Below, piece by piece: positions 35,210 to 47,196 of a stretch of DNA of 64,000 nt. How positions within the stretch are numbered: position 1 is the stretch's first letter; each line of letters opens with the position of its first letter. The position numbers and the translations under genes are program-made. Location of the stretch: contig JABYQS010000004.1 in NCBI GenBank assembly GCA_022592435.1, positions 310,001 through 374,000 of the forward strand. Reading direction: 5' to 3'. A model generated the notes under the pieces. It searched no databases. It was not told where the DNA came from and worked only from the letters and a program-made list of their open reading frames with translations. The DNA is from Cerioporus squamosus (Eukaryota; Basidiomycota; Agaricomycetes; Polyporales; Polyporaceae).

Positions 35210-36881
35210 TCAATCATCGTCGCTATCGTCACTGCTCGAATACTCGTCGTCATCGCCAAAGTCCGCACCACCGCCTGCGAACTGGTTCAGACTCAGTGGC
35301 TGACGCTCAGCGACAGGCGACACCGCGCCCGCAAGGAAGTCCTCGTAGTCCTCGCCGTCTGGCTCGGCCTCGACAGGGACGCCGTTGCCCAGCTGGTCGT
35401 TCAGCAACTCCTCGAAGGCGTCCATGTCGATCTCCTCACCCTCCGGCTCGTCTGCCTGCGGAGGTGGAGCCGGGGCAGAGGCAGATGGCGGCAGGGTGAA
35501 CTCAATCTCCTCCATCTCGATGACGGGCGCCGCGGACACTGGAGGAGGCGGAACCGCGGGTTGCGTTGGGGCGATGATAGTTGATGGTTCCCATTCTTCC
35601 TCCTCAGAATCAGACATGGTCGCTGCAGTTGCCGTCACCGGCGGTGGCGCAGGCGTGGGCGATGGCGCAGCGGTCGGAGCAGCAGGTGCTGCGAGGGATG
35701 AAGGCAAGGCCACAGCGGATGACGAGTCTGGGAAAGACAACGAGACTGGTTGTTTTGGTGGGGCCTCCTTCTTCATTGGCGCAACCTTGGCTTTCTTCGA
35801 CGGTGCGGGTCGACGTATCTCTAACGTCTCCTCATCAGGACGGGCGCGTTTGGTGGCCGACTTCGTCTCAGCAGGAGACGGTGCAGTGGGGTTCACTGGT
35901 GGTTTGCTCTTGGACTTCGCAGAAGCGGCAGTGGGCGCGGGTTTCGGGGGCAGCCCGTGGCCTGGTCGAGCCACAGGTCTAGGTGTCGGTGTCGGCTTTG
36001 GTGAGGGCGCCGATACTTTGGGCGATGGTGCACGAACAGGCGCAGCCTGCTTTGCTTTCGACTGCCCTGATGGCACGGAAGGTTTGGATGGGGGTTTGGG
36101 CTTAGGCTCCGGGATTTCACCTTCGCTTTCCTCCTCTTCTCGCCGTTCCGCGATTTCTGGCGGCTGTGCTTGTGCGCTGGAGGATGATGAGGAGGAGGAT
36201 GCCGACACCCGCGGTGGCGCTGCGGGAGCGGCTGGGAAGGCTCAGCCACCGACTTCGCGGGAGATGTACGACGATGTACTCACGAGAGCCAACATATCGA
36301 GGTGCGCGGACAGTCTTGGGATCATGCTGGAGTACAACCATGGTCTCCAGTTTCTCCAACGTGAAGCTCTGGGATGGGCAGTTGGAGGGTGTTGTGCCGT
36401 GGAACAGAGTGTGAACATACCCCGGTTTGTTCGTCGTATATGAGCACACAGTCGAACTCGCGAGCGTCCGTCACCTTGCCGGTGTAGTTCACCCCTTGAT
36501 CATTCTAGGTTTGAAGAGGAAATTAGGACCGGGTGGTCTTGGAAAGTGTAACATGACCCACCTGCGTGCTAGGACGCACTACAGTGACGCCCGACGACCC
36601 AGCCTCATCCTTCGACTTGTTCACTTCGATGGTGCCGGCCTTGGTGGTGTCTATGGATTCAGGCTTAAAGTTGTCTGCACAAGTCGTCAGGCGCTCTCAG
36701 AGCCTCCAGGGTATGCTCGAGTACACCACTTACACCGGAAAGAGTAGAACTCTCGAGAGTACTTCGCTTTCGCATCGACTGGTACACCTTTCCGTGCTTT
36801 GAGTGTTCGCGCGAGTGTGTTGCCGATAGCTACTTCATGCTTGCCGGCCATCCAAGGGTATTCCGCAGATGTAGTCGCCAT
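35210..36881 (-). CDS. EAF-family RNA polymerase II elongation factor (ELL-associated)
   Basis: Five exons: 36881-36734, 36674-36562, 36504-36421, 36368-36284 and 36231-35210, giving 483 aa. EAF proteins bind ELL and stimulate RNA polymerase II elongation. The N-terminal EAF domain is readable across four exons: SREFYSFRYNFKPESIDTTK, then NYTGKVTDAREFDCVLIYDE, QTGSFTLEKLE and VVLQHDPKTVRAPRYVG. The last exon encodes about 340 disordered residues rich in Ser, Pro, Ala, Lys and acidic runs, ending in an acidic tail (YSSSDDSDDD). A short hydrophobic-acidic motif (EEIDMDAFEELLNDQLG) could be an activation or ELL-binding helix. The minus-strand frame is supported over the equally long antisense frame by the upstream conserved exons. 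Confidence 0.85.
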
Positions 36882-37045
36882 AGTGGGTGGTGGCAGAGAG
36901 CAAGGACGAACCAGCCGGCGCACTCAGTGCTTGTCCCAGACACCTCCACGCCGAGGCCATCGTGGCGCGCGTGAATCTAACAATAGCAACGGGGAAGTGT
37001 GCACGCTTCTTCAGTACGTGAACAGCTAATGGGCACATCGTGTAT

Positions 37046-37119
37046 GGCCGACTAGCTCAGTTGGTTAGAGCGTGGTGCTAATAACGCCAAGGTCGTCGGT
37101 TCGATCCCGGCGTTGGCCA
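37046..37119 (+). tRNA. tRNA-Ile (anticodon AAT)
   Basis: A full cloverleaf folds without an intron. The acceptor stem GGCCGAC pairs with GTTGGCC (one G-T). The D arm is GCTC...GAGC. The anticodon stem TGGTG/CGCCA holds the loop CTAATAA with anticodon AAT, read as IAT after deamination. The T arm is GTCGG-TTCGATC-CCGGC. Discriminator is A at 37119; CCA is not encoded, as expected in eukaryotes. Confidence 0.95.
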
Positions 37120-37203
37120 TGCGAAGAGTTACGTCCTTTTTCTTCCACTTCGTTCACTGATAACTTCTACGTCAAACGGTATAGTATTCCTCGAGCTCCA
37201 CGG

Positions 37204-38397
37204 TCACATCGGTATAGCGAGAAGAAACCCATCTCGAAGTGCGTCACACACTAACTTAGACACAAATGCATCCAAGGCCACTTCGCGCCGGAGGAACATC
37301 TCCTGGTCAGCAACGTTCCACCGGGACATGACCCTCAAACGTTCCCGGGCATTGAGCCCCGCAGACACGAACCGGTCCGTGAGCGCACCGAGTTGCAAGG
37401 GAAGAGACTGCAAAAAGGCTTCGATCTCCTTCCTGCCCGCTGGCATTGCAATGGCTTGAGACGCAGGATCAACACAATGATTGAAGCTGCTTGGAGTGGT
37501 CGCAGCAGAACTACGCTATGGTGCGTTGACTGTCAGCAATTTGAAGAGACAGGACAGGCAAGACGCATACGTTTGTGAGATCAGAAGAAAGGGCGCTGGC
37601 GATGTCCGGGAGCGGCCCGGGAGTTGAAGTAGTAGTTGTTGGTAAGTGGGATGATCGTCGACGGTTCGAAGCATTAGTGCAGCAGCCGGAGATCTGTCTC
37701 GCAGTTGTCAGTGCACCCATGCTGAGAGACCTCTGGGGACGACTTCTTACATTCTCATTTGTAGCTGTCAAGGAAGCATTCGGACCTCGGACTCTCTTCC
37801 TGCTGATGATTCCAGCTCCCCTGGCTTCGGTTCGCAAGCGGCAGAATGTTTGATAAGCGTAGTAAAGCACCGGCCACTTGTTCGTATAGTTCAGAAAAAC
37901 CGGGTACGATGACATGACCTGAGTGAAGGCAGCATTCAGATGAGCACAGTGTTCATGTCAGTGACCTGGATAAACGGCATACGCACACTGGATAGCACCT
38001 CTCGCCTGACCGTGGTCTTCTGCTCAGTCCACACAAGTTTTACGTCGAGTTTGCTGCGGACCAACTCCCGTATGAGTGTCTGCGCAACGGTTAGGGACTT
38101 CCGGAGCATTCAGGTCCAAGCAGTCCGTACCTTGGCGGCTTCATAGTCGGCGCGATGTGCATTCCGAATGTACTGGACGAACGACTGCGTTCGACCGCTT
38201 CGCGGTTCAGTAATCAACCGAGCTTTGAGGGGCGGCGGTGATCCACGAGGAGATAGTGCTCTAGAAGACTGGGAGCACTGGGAAGACGGTGGAGGCGGAG
38301 GAGTCCTGGACCCATTGTCCACTAACGTTCGCGCGGTTGACGATGGGCTGGGGATGATAGTCTCGGGCTCTGGAATGAGGGTCGTCGACACGGACAT
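37204..38397 (-). CDS. unknown protein, paralogue A of a five-exon pair
   Basis: Five exons: 38397-38131, 38079-37987, 37918-37751, 37693-37571 and 37515-37204, giving 320 aa. I do not recognise the family. The N-terminal 60 residues are Pro/Ser rich. Blocks shared with the gene at 47197: KLDVKLVWTEQKTTVRREVL followed by SSVMSSYP, then KWPVLYYAYQTFCRLR, a Ser/Thr-rich linker, and FLQSLPLQLGALTDRFVSAG followed by a helical end (FLRREVALDAFVSKLVCDAL). Every splice is phase 0, and exon 2 is 93 nt in both copies. No signal peptide or membrane segment is evident. The tRNA-Ile gene lies about 85 bp past the stop. Confidence 0.78.
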
Positions 38398-39156
38398 GAC
38401 GTTTGGCGAGTGAATGCTTGCTTGCAACCGACAGTCCAATCTCGGCTCCTTATAAGGAACGGAGAGACATGGGCTGGCAGAGTATTGCCTGCCGTACAAG
38501 CCAGGGTCGCCTCATTTCACCTACAAGTTGGAGCACAGCTGCACACGAGAACACCCCATACCAAGCCAATAGAGTGCCTGTAAAGTAGCAAGGTCAGGAT
38601 CGGGTATTTGACAGGCCGCAACCTAAGGCAAACATAGACGAGTCAGCTCAAGTTCGTTCAGAAGGCTGCTGCAGACGAACATGCACACAAACACACACAT
38701 ACCAGTCACATATGCTTCTAGCAGCATTATGAGTCACCAACAACAAACTGACAATCAGCAACCATACTTGAGACCCTCAGGATAATCACTGGAGGTCGAC
38801 ACTTGAGTCCATGATCGCAATGACCGCAGCAGCGAGCGGAAGTTTCGTGACGGGCGATAAGATCGGGTCATACCCTACATGAACAGGTAGGTACAAAAAT
38901 GGACCATCGAATGCCTGTCGTCGAACAGCAGAGGGCAGTTGATCGTAGAGCAGTGAAAGTGAACGAAACAAATAGCAACCAGTATAAGCCTAATCTATCA
39001 AAACCCGCGCTTAACCGCGTGATGTGAATCGTCCTTGGGGGAAAGTCCACTGTCCGCCATAGAGTCCATGCCATATCCCTATTACACAGGAATGTCCGTC
39101 TGAGCAAGCCGCTATGCCCGATGACGGCGAACGAAAGGAGATAAGTTAGGGTGAAC
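38398..39156. other. spacer with an unassigned minus-strand open piece
   Basis: The minus strand at 38971-38786 reads FDGPFLYLPVHVGYDPILSP followed by VTKLPLAAAVIAIMDSS and a stop. It has exon-like codon use, but I could not connect it to a start or a family. Confidence 0.3.
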
Positions 39157-40634
39157 TCATTCTTGCCAGCCGTCAACGGTGATCGCGCCATTCGCCGATG
39201 GACCAGTCGCGACGTTGCGCGTGCCGGGCGACTCGACGACGGTCTTGTCAGACTCCGTCACAGAGGCGGTGGACGCGGGGGCTGCAGCACCAGATGCAGC
39301 CGCAGAGCCGTCGGTCGCGGATGCAGCAGCAGCGGAGTCGGTGACAGAGGCAGCAGCAGCGGAGTCCGTCGGCGCGGCAGCGCTCACAGCCGACGCGCTC
39401 GCAATGATCGAGCTGGCCTCAGAGGGCGAGATGGTCGTGGTCGACACATCGGCGCTGCCGTTCGAGCTGTTGTTGCTGTCACCGCTGCCCGCGGCGAGGA
39501 CGAGCTGCGAGAGGAGCTGCTTCTGGGTGTCGATGAAGGCCATGGTCGGGCCGGCGAGGACAGCCTGGGTGGCACGGTCACGAACGTTGTTGTTCAGGGG
39601 CTGGTTATCGGCGGTGATGAAGATGCCGACGGGACCCTCGATACCCTGAGGGACGATGCACTGGTCGAGCGGCAGAGAGATGGAAGTGGGCATGCCACCG
39701 ACGAGCATCTGGCAGAACAGACTCGAGGTCTGCAGGCAACATTTAGGACGTTGTCAAACAAACGGGGAACAAGAACGACATACGTCAACGGACCCGTTGA
39801 GCGCGGGCGAGGAGAACGTCAAGAGCGTGCCGGGCTGTGCAGCGCCGGTGTTCGTGATAGTCAGAGGCTGGTTGGCTAGAAACTCTTTGAGCGCCATCAC
39901 ACGACAGAGTGACGCCTCAAACGTACCAGTAATTCCAACGGGACAATCTCCAGAAATGAACGCGCCGGCGACAGCAAGGACCTCGTTCGGAAGGAACGCG
40001 AGATCAAAGGCCTGGGGGATCGAGGCGCCGTTGCTGAGAACGTTGAGGATCGTTTGGTGACGGGCTTCCACAGTCAGAATGGAGCCGGCCGCGGTGAGGA
40101 GCACAGGGTCGTCGATGAGGTGAGCTGCCCCCAGATACGCCGCCACACCCAAGTTCTCCACTACACGTGCCGTCGCAGCCATCGTTGGAACGTCGTTAAG
40201 GGCACTGCCAAAATTGAACGAGCAGTTCGAGATGGGCTGGTCACCGAGCGACTGGATCGTCGACTATACGAGTGCGCATGAATAAGAGACGCGCCATACT
40301 CCAGGCGAAGGTGCTCACCTCGAGAACCGTTGCATGTGTCGCCTCATCCGCTTGGATCTGTGTGAACTGCTCGATCGGAACTTGCGCAGAGACGAAACCA
40401 GCGGCAGTGAAATCTGAAGCCTGGAACTTCTGGAGCGCCTGCGTGTAGAACTGTGACTCGAACTGCTCCAGGACATCGGCGAACTCTGCAGGCCGCCTGA
40501 GCGATAGTACGAAGATAGACCATAGGGCGAGACTCACTGAGGACGAGAAGGTTGGTGGCCGTGTCGCGCTTGAGGGGGGCACCAAGGACCATCAAGGGTG
40601 CCGCGAAGGCGAGAAGGGAGGCGAAAGAAGGCAT
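39157..40634 (-). CDS. secreted ferritin-fold protein, Rds1-like
   Basis: Five exons: 40634-40538, 40485-40319, 40263-39927, 39875-39784 and 39729-39157, giving 421 aa. The N-terminus is a signal peptide (MPSFASLLAFAAPLMVLGAP, then LKR, a possible Kex2-type site). The body fits the ferritin-like family that includes the fission yeast stress protein Rds1: VLKFADVLEQFESQFYTQAL, then EATHATVLE, GVAAYLGAAHLIDDPVLLTA, AAGSILTVEARHQTILN and PNEVLAVAGAFISGDCP. The helices carry Glu/His residues (EQFE, EATH, EARH) in positions used for metal binding in ferritin folds. The C-terminal 110 residues are Ser/Ala/Thr rich and probably O-glycosylated. No GPI signal is seen. Role: secreted or wall protein linked to stress or starvation in relatives; the biochemical activity is unknown. 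Confidence 0.85.
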
Positions 40635-41380
40635 TAGGGAAACCTGGATTGCTTACTGCCGGAGTTGGAAAGCCTGCTGGAGGACGAGTTGGGCAAAGCC
40701 GAAACGAATGGAAGTGGTCCAGGGGCGCTACCGGGCAGCCCGAAGTGACTAGAGGGTTTGCTCGAGGTCAGCGAACGTTGGTCGCTGGGGAGTCCAGGAG
40801 ACGCACCTTGAGCACCGAAAAAAGGCGGAGGAAGGAAGGGAGGGGGATGGAGGGACGAACCGGGCGGTGGCTGCCCTTTTACGGGCGGACTGCTGATTTG
40901 CTGCTGCTCCCATACCGTACTGCTGGTTCGGGGAAACCGGCAGATTGCTTATCCCCATAGTAACGCCTCGACATCTGTATCTTCTCCTCCCCCAGCCCAT
41001 CCCTCCTCCCACCAATCGACAGCCATGTCTGCATGCTCGATCGATGGACTGGCCTCTCCGGCGAGGACACGCTCAGGAGTTCCGGTCCATGTTATGTTCT
41101 TCCGCGGGTGAGGACGCGTCTGGGCGGCGAAGTTCCTGCAATGACCGTGACATACGGTCGGTATCAATGTCCACTGCTTGCGTAAAATGAGCCCACGCAC
41201 TGCATACCCACCCTGTGAACATACACTGTATCATGCAGAACAAACACACCCATGGGCGCAATATAGCACGGTCGGATCGATCAACGTCAGCCTGCAACGA
41301 CCTTCTGCGAATCATATCACAACCTGCGCTCGAGAACTCAGAGATGCCCGTAATTATAGGCACCGCGGTCCAAAACAAAC
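40635..41380. other. intergenic
   Basis: Upstream region of the Rds1-like gene. No further gene is recognised. Confidence 0.45.
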
Positions 41381-41677
41381 TTAGCACGCCGCGACGTCGT
41401 GCTCGGACGGCATCCGTGCACAGTGCACACTCTGCGCGTTCGCCCTCAGCTCTTGGCCACGCCGGGTCAGAAGACACGCCAGACCGCCCATGATGGTGAG
41501 CAGGCTGCAGCCCGAGATGATCACAGTGAGCAGTCGCTTCCGCTCTCTCGTTTCGGTGTCCTCATCCTGCGCTCGACACCCGTCACCCAGCTCCGCCGCT
41601 GTTCCTGGCACAGGCGCTACTCGGTCTGAGGTGCCCTGCGGTGCCGCCACACGGTAACCAATCGCATCACTCGACAT
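41381..41677 (-). CDS. possible small single-pass membrane protein
   Basis: A 98-codon frame with a true ATG encodes a charged N-terminal half with a basic stretch (RERKRL) directly before one hydrophobic helix (LLTVIISGCSLLTIMGGLAC), then a short tail. This is the topology of a tail-proximal membrane anchor. No homologue is recognised and a 3' exon is possible. Chance ORFs of this length are common here, so confidence is low. Confidence 0.35.
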   Translation of the reverse strand: MSSDAIGYRVAAPQGTSDRVAPVPGTAAELGDGCRAQDEDTETRERKRLLTVIISGCSLLTIMGGLACLLTRRGQELRANAQSVHCARMPSEHDVAAC

Positions 41678-42146
41678 AAGTCGTCTAGCCTGGTGATCTC
41701 GACGTGCCCATCATGATGTAACTTTGAACGTCCAGCAATCACAACTGGGGCAAAGTCCCTGGCGCTGCTTGGCGCAACCTGGCATGTCGCGGATGATAAC
41801 TACAGGCCGTTTGACGAGACGGAAGAAAAGGCGGTATGGTACCAAGGAACGCCAGCTAGTTCGACCCCGAACCCTGGGTTTGAGATTCCGAAGGAAGCCA
41901 CTGATTCAAGCGCACAACGGATGACGAAGTCCGCCGTAATTCTCTTGCGATAAGGCTCACCCGACGTCCCCGAGGCTCTCACGATTGGCTGACAATGTGC
42001 CCGTTGCTAGCTTTGCGACGACTTATAGCACACTCCCGGGTGAAGGACACACCTTGCTGAGACGTACTGCATGGCTTGGATGGGTATCTCGGAATTGTGC
42101 GCAGTTATTCCCGGATTGCGTATGACACTCTCCTGGCCTTTGTAGG
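41678..42146. other. intergenic
   Basis: No gene is recognised between the small membrane-protein ORF and the carboxypeptidase 3' end. Confidence 0.45.
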
Positions 42147-44378
42147 CTACAGGTCCTCCTGCGCAAGCCAACGAGACACCATGGCTTGCGCTTCTGCGGC
42201 TTGTCAAACGGTACGTACTGGGCAGCAGCGGTGTCAGTTTGCACCACTCAACGTCAAAGAACAAGACTAGACTTATCATATGCCCAGCGCCGCGCACCGT
42301 GGCAAACGTCAGCGGCCCGACAGCCTTGACCTCGCCAGCCTTGTGGCCGTCAACCGTCCAGTCGCGGAAGGGCTGCGACTTGTACAGCACCGCGCCCGTC
42401 CACTCGAGCTTGTCCAGCCACAGCCTCGTCGCGGGCCAGGAACACTGCCAGTCATGCGTGCCAGAGTAGACCAGTGTTCGCACGCCGCGCTCCAACAGCC
42501 CGGCGATGTAGAACTGGGACGGGACGGCGTATTTGTCCATTTGTTGGTTGAAACGCCGTCCGACGTCCGAGCTACAGGAGCTAAAGTTTCCAGGCGACTC
42601 GACGCCGAGCAGTGCCCGAACGGAGGGATCGTCGAGGTAAGACTTGATGGCGCCGACCTCGAGGTAGCACAGGTCACCGAGGCAGGGCTGAAACGCATCA
42701 CTAGTCTAAGCTTGGCTGGTACATGGGATGGCTAAACGCCACGAACCTTGGTGACATCATAAAAGTTGCGCCCTGTATTGCATCCTGTTCAGTACGATAC
42801 CCCGTAGGAAGCTGTCCGCAAAATGCACAACGTACCGCTGTTCTCGTAGTACGCGCTTACTTCGGTCTCGCAAAAGCTCACAGCAGTTCGGCAATTGATT
42901 GCGTCGAAAATATCGACGCAGCTTTCGCGTATCGCCCTTTCGCAACGCGGAAGCTACATAGCATAACTCTCAGTTCCAGGCGCATCATAAAGGTCGGACG
43001 ACTCACCGCGGTCTTCTGGCGGACGCATGTGCTAATCTTCTGGAATGGGACGTCCAATGATGCAGTGGTACATTCGACCTCAAAACGTCCGCGCCAAGTC
43101 CTGCAGGAACCGTCTGAGTCGGCGCATGCGCGGTGGACAGGAGAGTGGTGAACGTACATGGAGATATCGACTATTCCATTGCCAATCAGAACACTAGTCA
43201 GGTTGAGCGTGTCTCTGCCCTCTTCTTTGGCCAACTGGTTCTGGTCGTACACGTAGCTTGCGAAGGCTGGTAGGTAGCGTCCCTGTTGTAGAATAAGTAG
43301 GTCAGATCAGGATTCACTCATGGTTGAGGTGACTGACGCCATACGACTCCCCGCCCAGATGCAGAGGGCGGCCTTTGAATTGAGAGAAGGTCTCAAAGAA
43401 TATAGTCAAGAAAGCGTGAACGTTCCTCGCAGCGTCTTCCGTGGTCTCGACAGTTTCACCGAAGTCCGCGTAAGAGAACCCGACACCGACACTGCGCTTA
43501 CTTTAGCCCATGGAGAAGTCAAGCGACGGAGGTGCCTACGGTTGGTCAAGGAAAAATATGTTGGTCTCTGCGTTCCAGGAGTACGGATTCCAGGTAGTCC
43601 CGTTGCTGGAGACATTCTTCATGTCGATCCGGCAAGGACCTGATAGGGGATGTTGAGATACTACGTCACAACCGAATCGATGAAGGTTCGTACCGAGCTC
43701 CATCAACAAGCCCATGGAGGACGAACAGCCAGGCCCTGTATATGCATTGTGAACATCTGCTTGTATAGGTTCTGCATGGGAAGTACGTACCTCCGTTGAT
43801 CCACATCATGATATCGTCTGCGAGTATCGTGAGTGGGTCCGCATATGCTCTAGGTTATGCTCGGAGATGTATCCACCCGAGTCAGGATCGCGCCGGCTCT
43901 CGAAGAAGTAGAAGAACAAGTGCTTCGCTCCTTCATCGACGTCCAGATAGCCGGTATACACGCTGCAATGCATTCAGTGTGAGCTCAACCATTGTGGGTT
44001 TTATGTGGAGCTGATTATCCCTCTAGGCTCAGCACATCCAGCAGCACATAAACCAAGCTTGAAGTAAACTGTGTCTAACTGTGGCTTGTCGCGACCTTCC
44101 GGAGAAGATGAATACCAGCAAAGATGTACTTACTTAGCAGTAGGGTCACAAAACTCGCTCTTCTTGATGCGCACTTGATGTGCAGGAAACCTGGGGTGCG
44201 TCAATGCTAAGAACGCGTCGTGGGAAGCGACAGAGGCCAAGGGACGCGTCGAAACGCTGCCAGGAAGAGAGACGGTGCCGACAGATTGAATACCTGCGCC
44301 AACATCGAAAGCGGCCTGTTGAGCACTGGCAACAGCCCCGAGAGCTATACCCGCCCACGCCGCAGCGGTTTTGAACAT
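42147..44378 (-). pseudogene. serine carboxypeptidase, family S10, with two 3' lesions
   Basis: The gene reads as a secreted S10 serine carboxypeptidase, which removes C-terminal residues from peptides. A signal peptide (MFKTAAAWAGIALGAVASAQ) leads into [76 protein letters not shown], then GESYGGRYLPAF with the nucleophile serine. LTSVLIGNGIVDIS, CVRQKTALPRCE, SGTHDWQCSWPATRLWLDKL with the catalytic aspartate, and VRGAGHM with the histidine follow. Near the end the expected donor is AT instead of GT at 42276-42275. A one-base deletion near 42195 then shifts the frame inside DKPQ; the other frame continues AQAMVSRWLAQEDL and stops at 42147. Without repair the frame runs on to about 42023. Either a young pseudogene or sequence errors. 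Confidence 0.8.
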
Positions 44379-44640
44379 GATGGAGGACGAAGAGGGCGAA
44401 TACGATGTGATTCCCAAGGTCTAATCGTGGTTGCCCAACCGCGGTCACTGTGGTCGCAGGCTGAGCTCAACGGGAGCAAGCGCGCAGACATCGCTGCTTG
44501 CTACGGGCGCTTCTCACAAAATTTCGGCACGCGGGCTCCTGCTCCTGCTCCTCCGGGTTGGTTCTAGTCTACACCTCGTCGCCCACCGTCTGGGAACACT
44601 TGTCTTCATACTCACTTCCTAGTATCTGGGAGACGACAAA

Positions 44641-46839
44641 ATGCTGGTCCTCTACGAAACCGCGCTTGGTTTCTGTCTGTTCAAGCTCACAGACGAGGGA
44701 AAACTGGAGAGCGAGGATGTCTACAAGGACTTCGAGTCTCCGGAAAAGGCGAGCAAGCTGTGAGTACATGAATAGATTGCGCGAACGTCGTCTTTGGCTT
44801 GGAACTCATCTCCATGCTTTTTCTGCCTGTGCTGCACGCCATGAATGACGCATCTCAGCCTCAAGCTCAAAGCCATCCACCGGTTCACCTCCACCGCAAT
44901 GGCGGTAGAGGAAATCACCGCTTTGCAAGAGCAGAAGCTCACCAAGTCGCTCAAGAAGTTCTTGTCCGACGAGATTATTGGCAAGGGGAAGAGCAAGGAG
45001 ACGTTGGCGGTCTTCGACTCCCAGCTTGGTATGTGTGACCTTACTGCACGTGTTTACGCCAGTCCTCTGAGCGAACGTACAGGCAAAAAAATCAAGGAGA
45101 AGCTTGAAGTGAAAGTTGTTTCGCCCCACATGACGGAGCTGTTCCATGGCATTCGCTCTCAGTTGACGGCACTCCTGGACGGTTTGGACCCGAAGGACCT
45201 TGCTACCATGAGCCTTGGTCTCAGTCATTCACTATCACGGTGTGTTCCGCTCTCCTGACTTCTAGTTCGAATGGGTTTGTCGTCTTCTAGTTTGGTATGC
45301 TCAACTAAAATGGCAGATTCAAGCTCAAGTTTTCGCCTGACAAGGTCGACACCATGATTGTTCAAGCAATCGCGCTACTGGATGATCTGGACAAGGAGAT
45401 CAATATCTACGCAATGCGTGTCAAGGTCGGCTTCTCGTACTCATTCCGAACGCATCAGTAGGCTGACTTTGATGACTGCAGGAGTGGTATGGCTGGCACT
45501 TCCCCGAAATGGCGAAGATCATTGTCGACAACATTGCGTACGCGAAGGTCATCAAGCAGATGGGTAAGAATACGTGCTTGCGGAAGATATGGTCTCCCTT
45601 CTGACAACTGATACAGGTTTCCGAACAAATGCTGCTTCGACGGACTTCTCCGCTATCCTTCCTGAGGACTTGGAGGCGACACTCAAGGCCGCTGCCGTCA
45701 TCTCCATGGGCACAGACATCTCCGAGTCCGACATGGCACATATCAACTCGCTATGTGACCAGGTCATCTCCATCTCCACCTACCGTGCGCAGCTGGCCGA
45801 GTACCTCCGGAATCGCATGAACGCGATCGCACCCAACCTGACGGCCCTGGTCGGCGACCTTGTCGGCGCACGCCTCATCAGCCACGCGGGTAGCTTGCTC
45901 AGCCTTGCGAAGCACCCAGCAAGTACCATTCAGATCCTTGGTGCTGAGAAGGCGCTGTTCCGTGCTCTCAAGACGAAGCACGACACGCCGAAGTACGGCC
46001 TCATCTACCACGTATGTTCCTCACCGTACTTGCTGAGTCTTTGCGCTGACGTCCTCGCAGGCATCCCTCATCGGCCAGGCACCGCCAAAACTCAAGGGCA
46101 AGGTGAGTTACCCTCTTGTGGAGCAATCGAAGCGGGACCTTACGCTTCCTCTAGATGGCCCGCATGGTCGCGACCAAGGCCGCTCTGTCGATCCGTGTCG
46201 ACGCACTCTCAGACCCCGACGACAAGTCGGATTCCCAGGCGCCGTCAATAGGTCTCGACAACCGTGCCAAGCTCGAGGCGCGGCTACATAGTCTCGAGCA
46301 GCAGGGCGACGCGACAACGGTGCGGTCCGCGTTCGCGGGGAAGAAGCAGGCGCGCTTCCAGATGACGGGCGAGACGAAGACGTACAACACTGCGGCAGAC
46401 GCGGTCGACCTCATGCCCACGCAGCGTGAGCCGATGGAGGCCGCTGTCAAGGCCGTGCAGGACGTGAAGGCGGAGAAGAAGAAGGCGAAGGAGGAACGCA
46501 AGTCGAAGAAGCGGGCAGAGAAGGAGCAGATCGCGGAGGGTATCGAGGAGGCGCGGATGGACCTCGACGGCGAGGATGAGACCAAGGAGAGCAAGAAGGA
46601 GAAGAAGCGGAAGCGGAGAGAGAGCGAGGCGATGGACGTCGACGCCGAGGAGGTGAGTGGTTCGGTCTCGTCACGTTTGGCGTGTGACAGGCCTGACGGC
46701 GCATGTTCTTCAGCCACGGGGGGAGACGGAGGAGGAGCGCAAGGCGCGGAAGAAGGCGAAGAAGGCAGAAAAGGCGGCGGCTGCAGCGGAGGACGGCGAC
46801 GCGTCGAAGAAGAAGAAGAAGAAAAAGACAGAAGCATAG
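44641..46839 (+). CDS. NOP58: nucleolar box C/D snoRNP protein NOP58
   Basis: Nine exons: 44641-44759, 44859-45028, 45083-45239, 45317-45425, 45482-45563, 45617-46011, 46061-46102, 46155-46652 and 46714-46839, giving 565 aa. NOP58 is a core protein of box C/D snoRNPs that guide rRNA 2'-O-methylation with fibrillarin. N-terminal domain: [20 protein letters not shown]. Coiled coil: [20 protein letters not shown] and [20 protein letters not shown]. Nop domain: [20 protein letters not shown], then [40 protein letters not shown], and [20 protein letters not shown]. The tail is the usual KKE/D-rich low-complexity region ending [10 protein letters not shown]. It is about 260 bp head to head with the carboxypeptidase. 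Confidence 0.96.
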
Positions 46840-47196
46840 CGGCCGCTCCGCTGCCTCCTGGACCACTCTGTCGCATTGTTCTGTGTTGTATTTTCCTGCA
46901 TATAGTATTATCATTTCATCTTGTTTTCAGTGTCGTGTGTTGGGAGAGCTTGTCCAGGACGTCTTGGACGTGGTGCTGCCCGGTACGTTGCTCGAAGGGC
47001 ACTGGCTGACATCGGATGTCCAACAGATAAGTTTCGCATTCAATCCATCCTTCTCCCGCCAACCTTAACTGTGCTGCGCGAGGATACCCGTGCCCAGTCC
47101 GGACACCTTGGCCAACGTATCGGTTGTGAGTTCGCGTACACTTGTATAAAAGCCACGGTCTCACTTATGCGTTGGTCTTCCACTCAGGATCGACCA
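46840..47196. other. intergenic
   Basis: Holds the NOP58 3' UTR and the promoter of the next gene. A TGTATAAAAG element near 47143-47152 could be a TATA box 45-54 bp before the ATG at 47197. Confidence 0.45.

Noticed and set aside
35385..36443. 352-codon plus-strand frame, Gly/Ser/Ala rich
   Set aside because: It is the antisense of the EAF last exon. The minus strand carries conserved EAF blocks in four upstream exons, so the plus frame is a GC-rich shadow.
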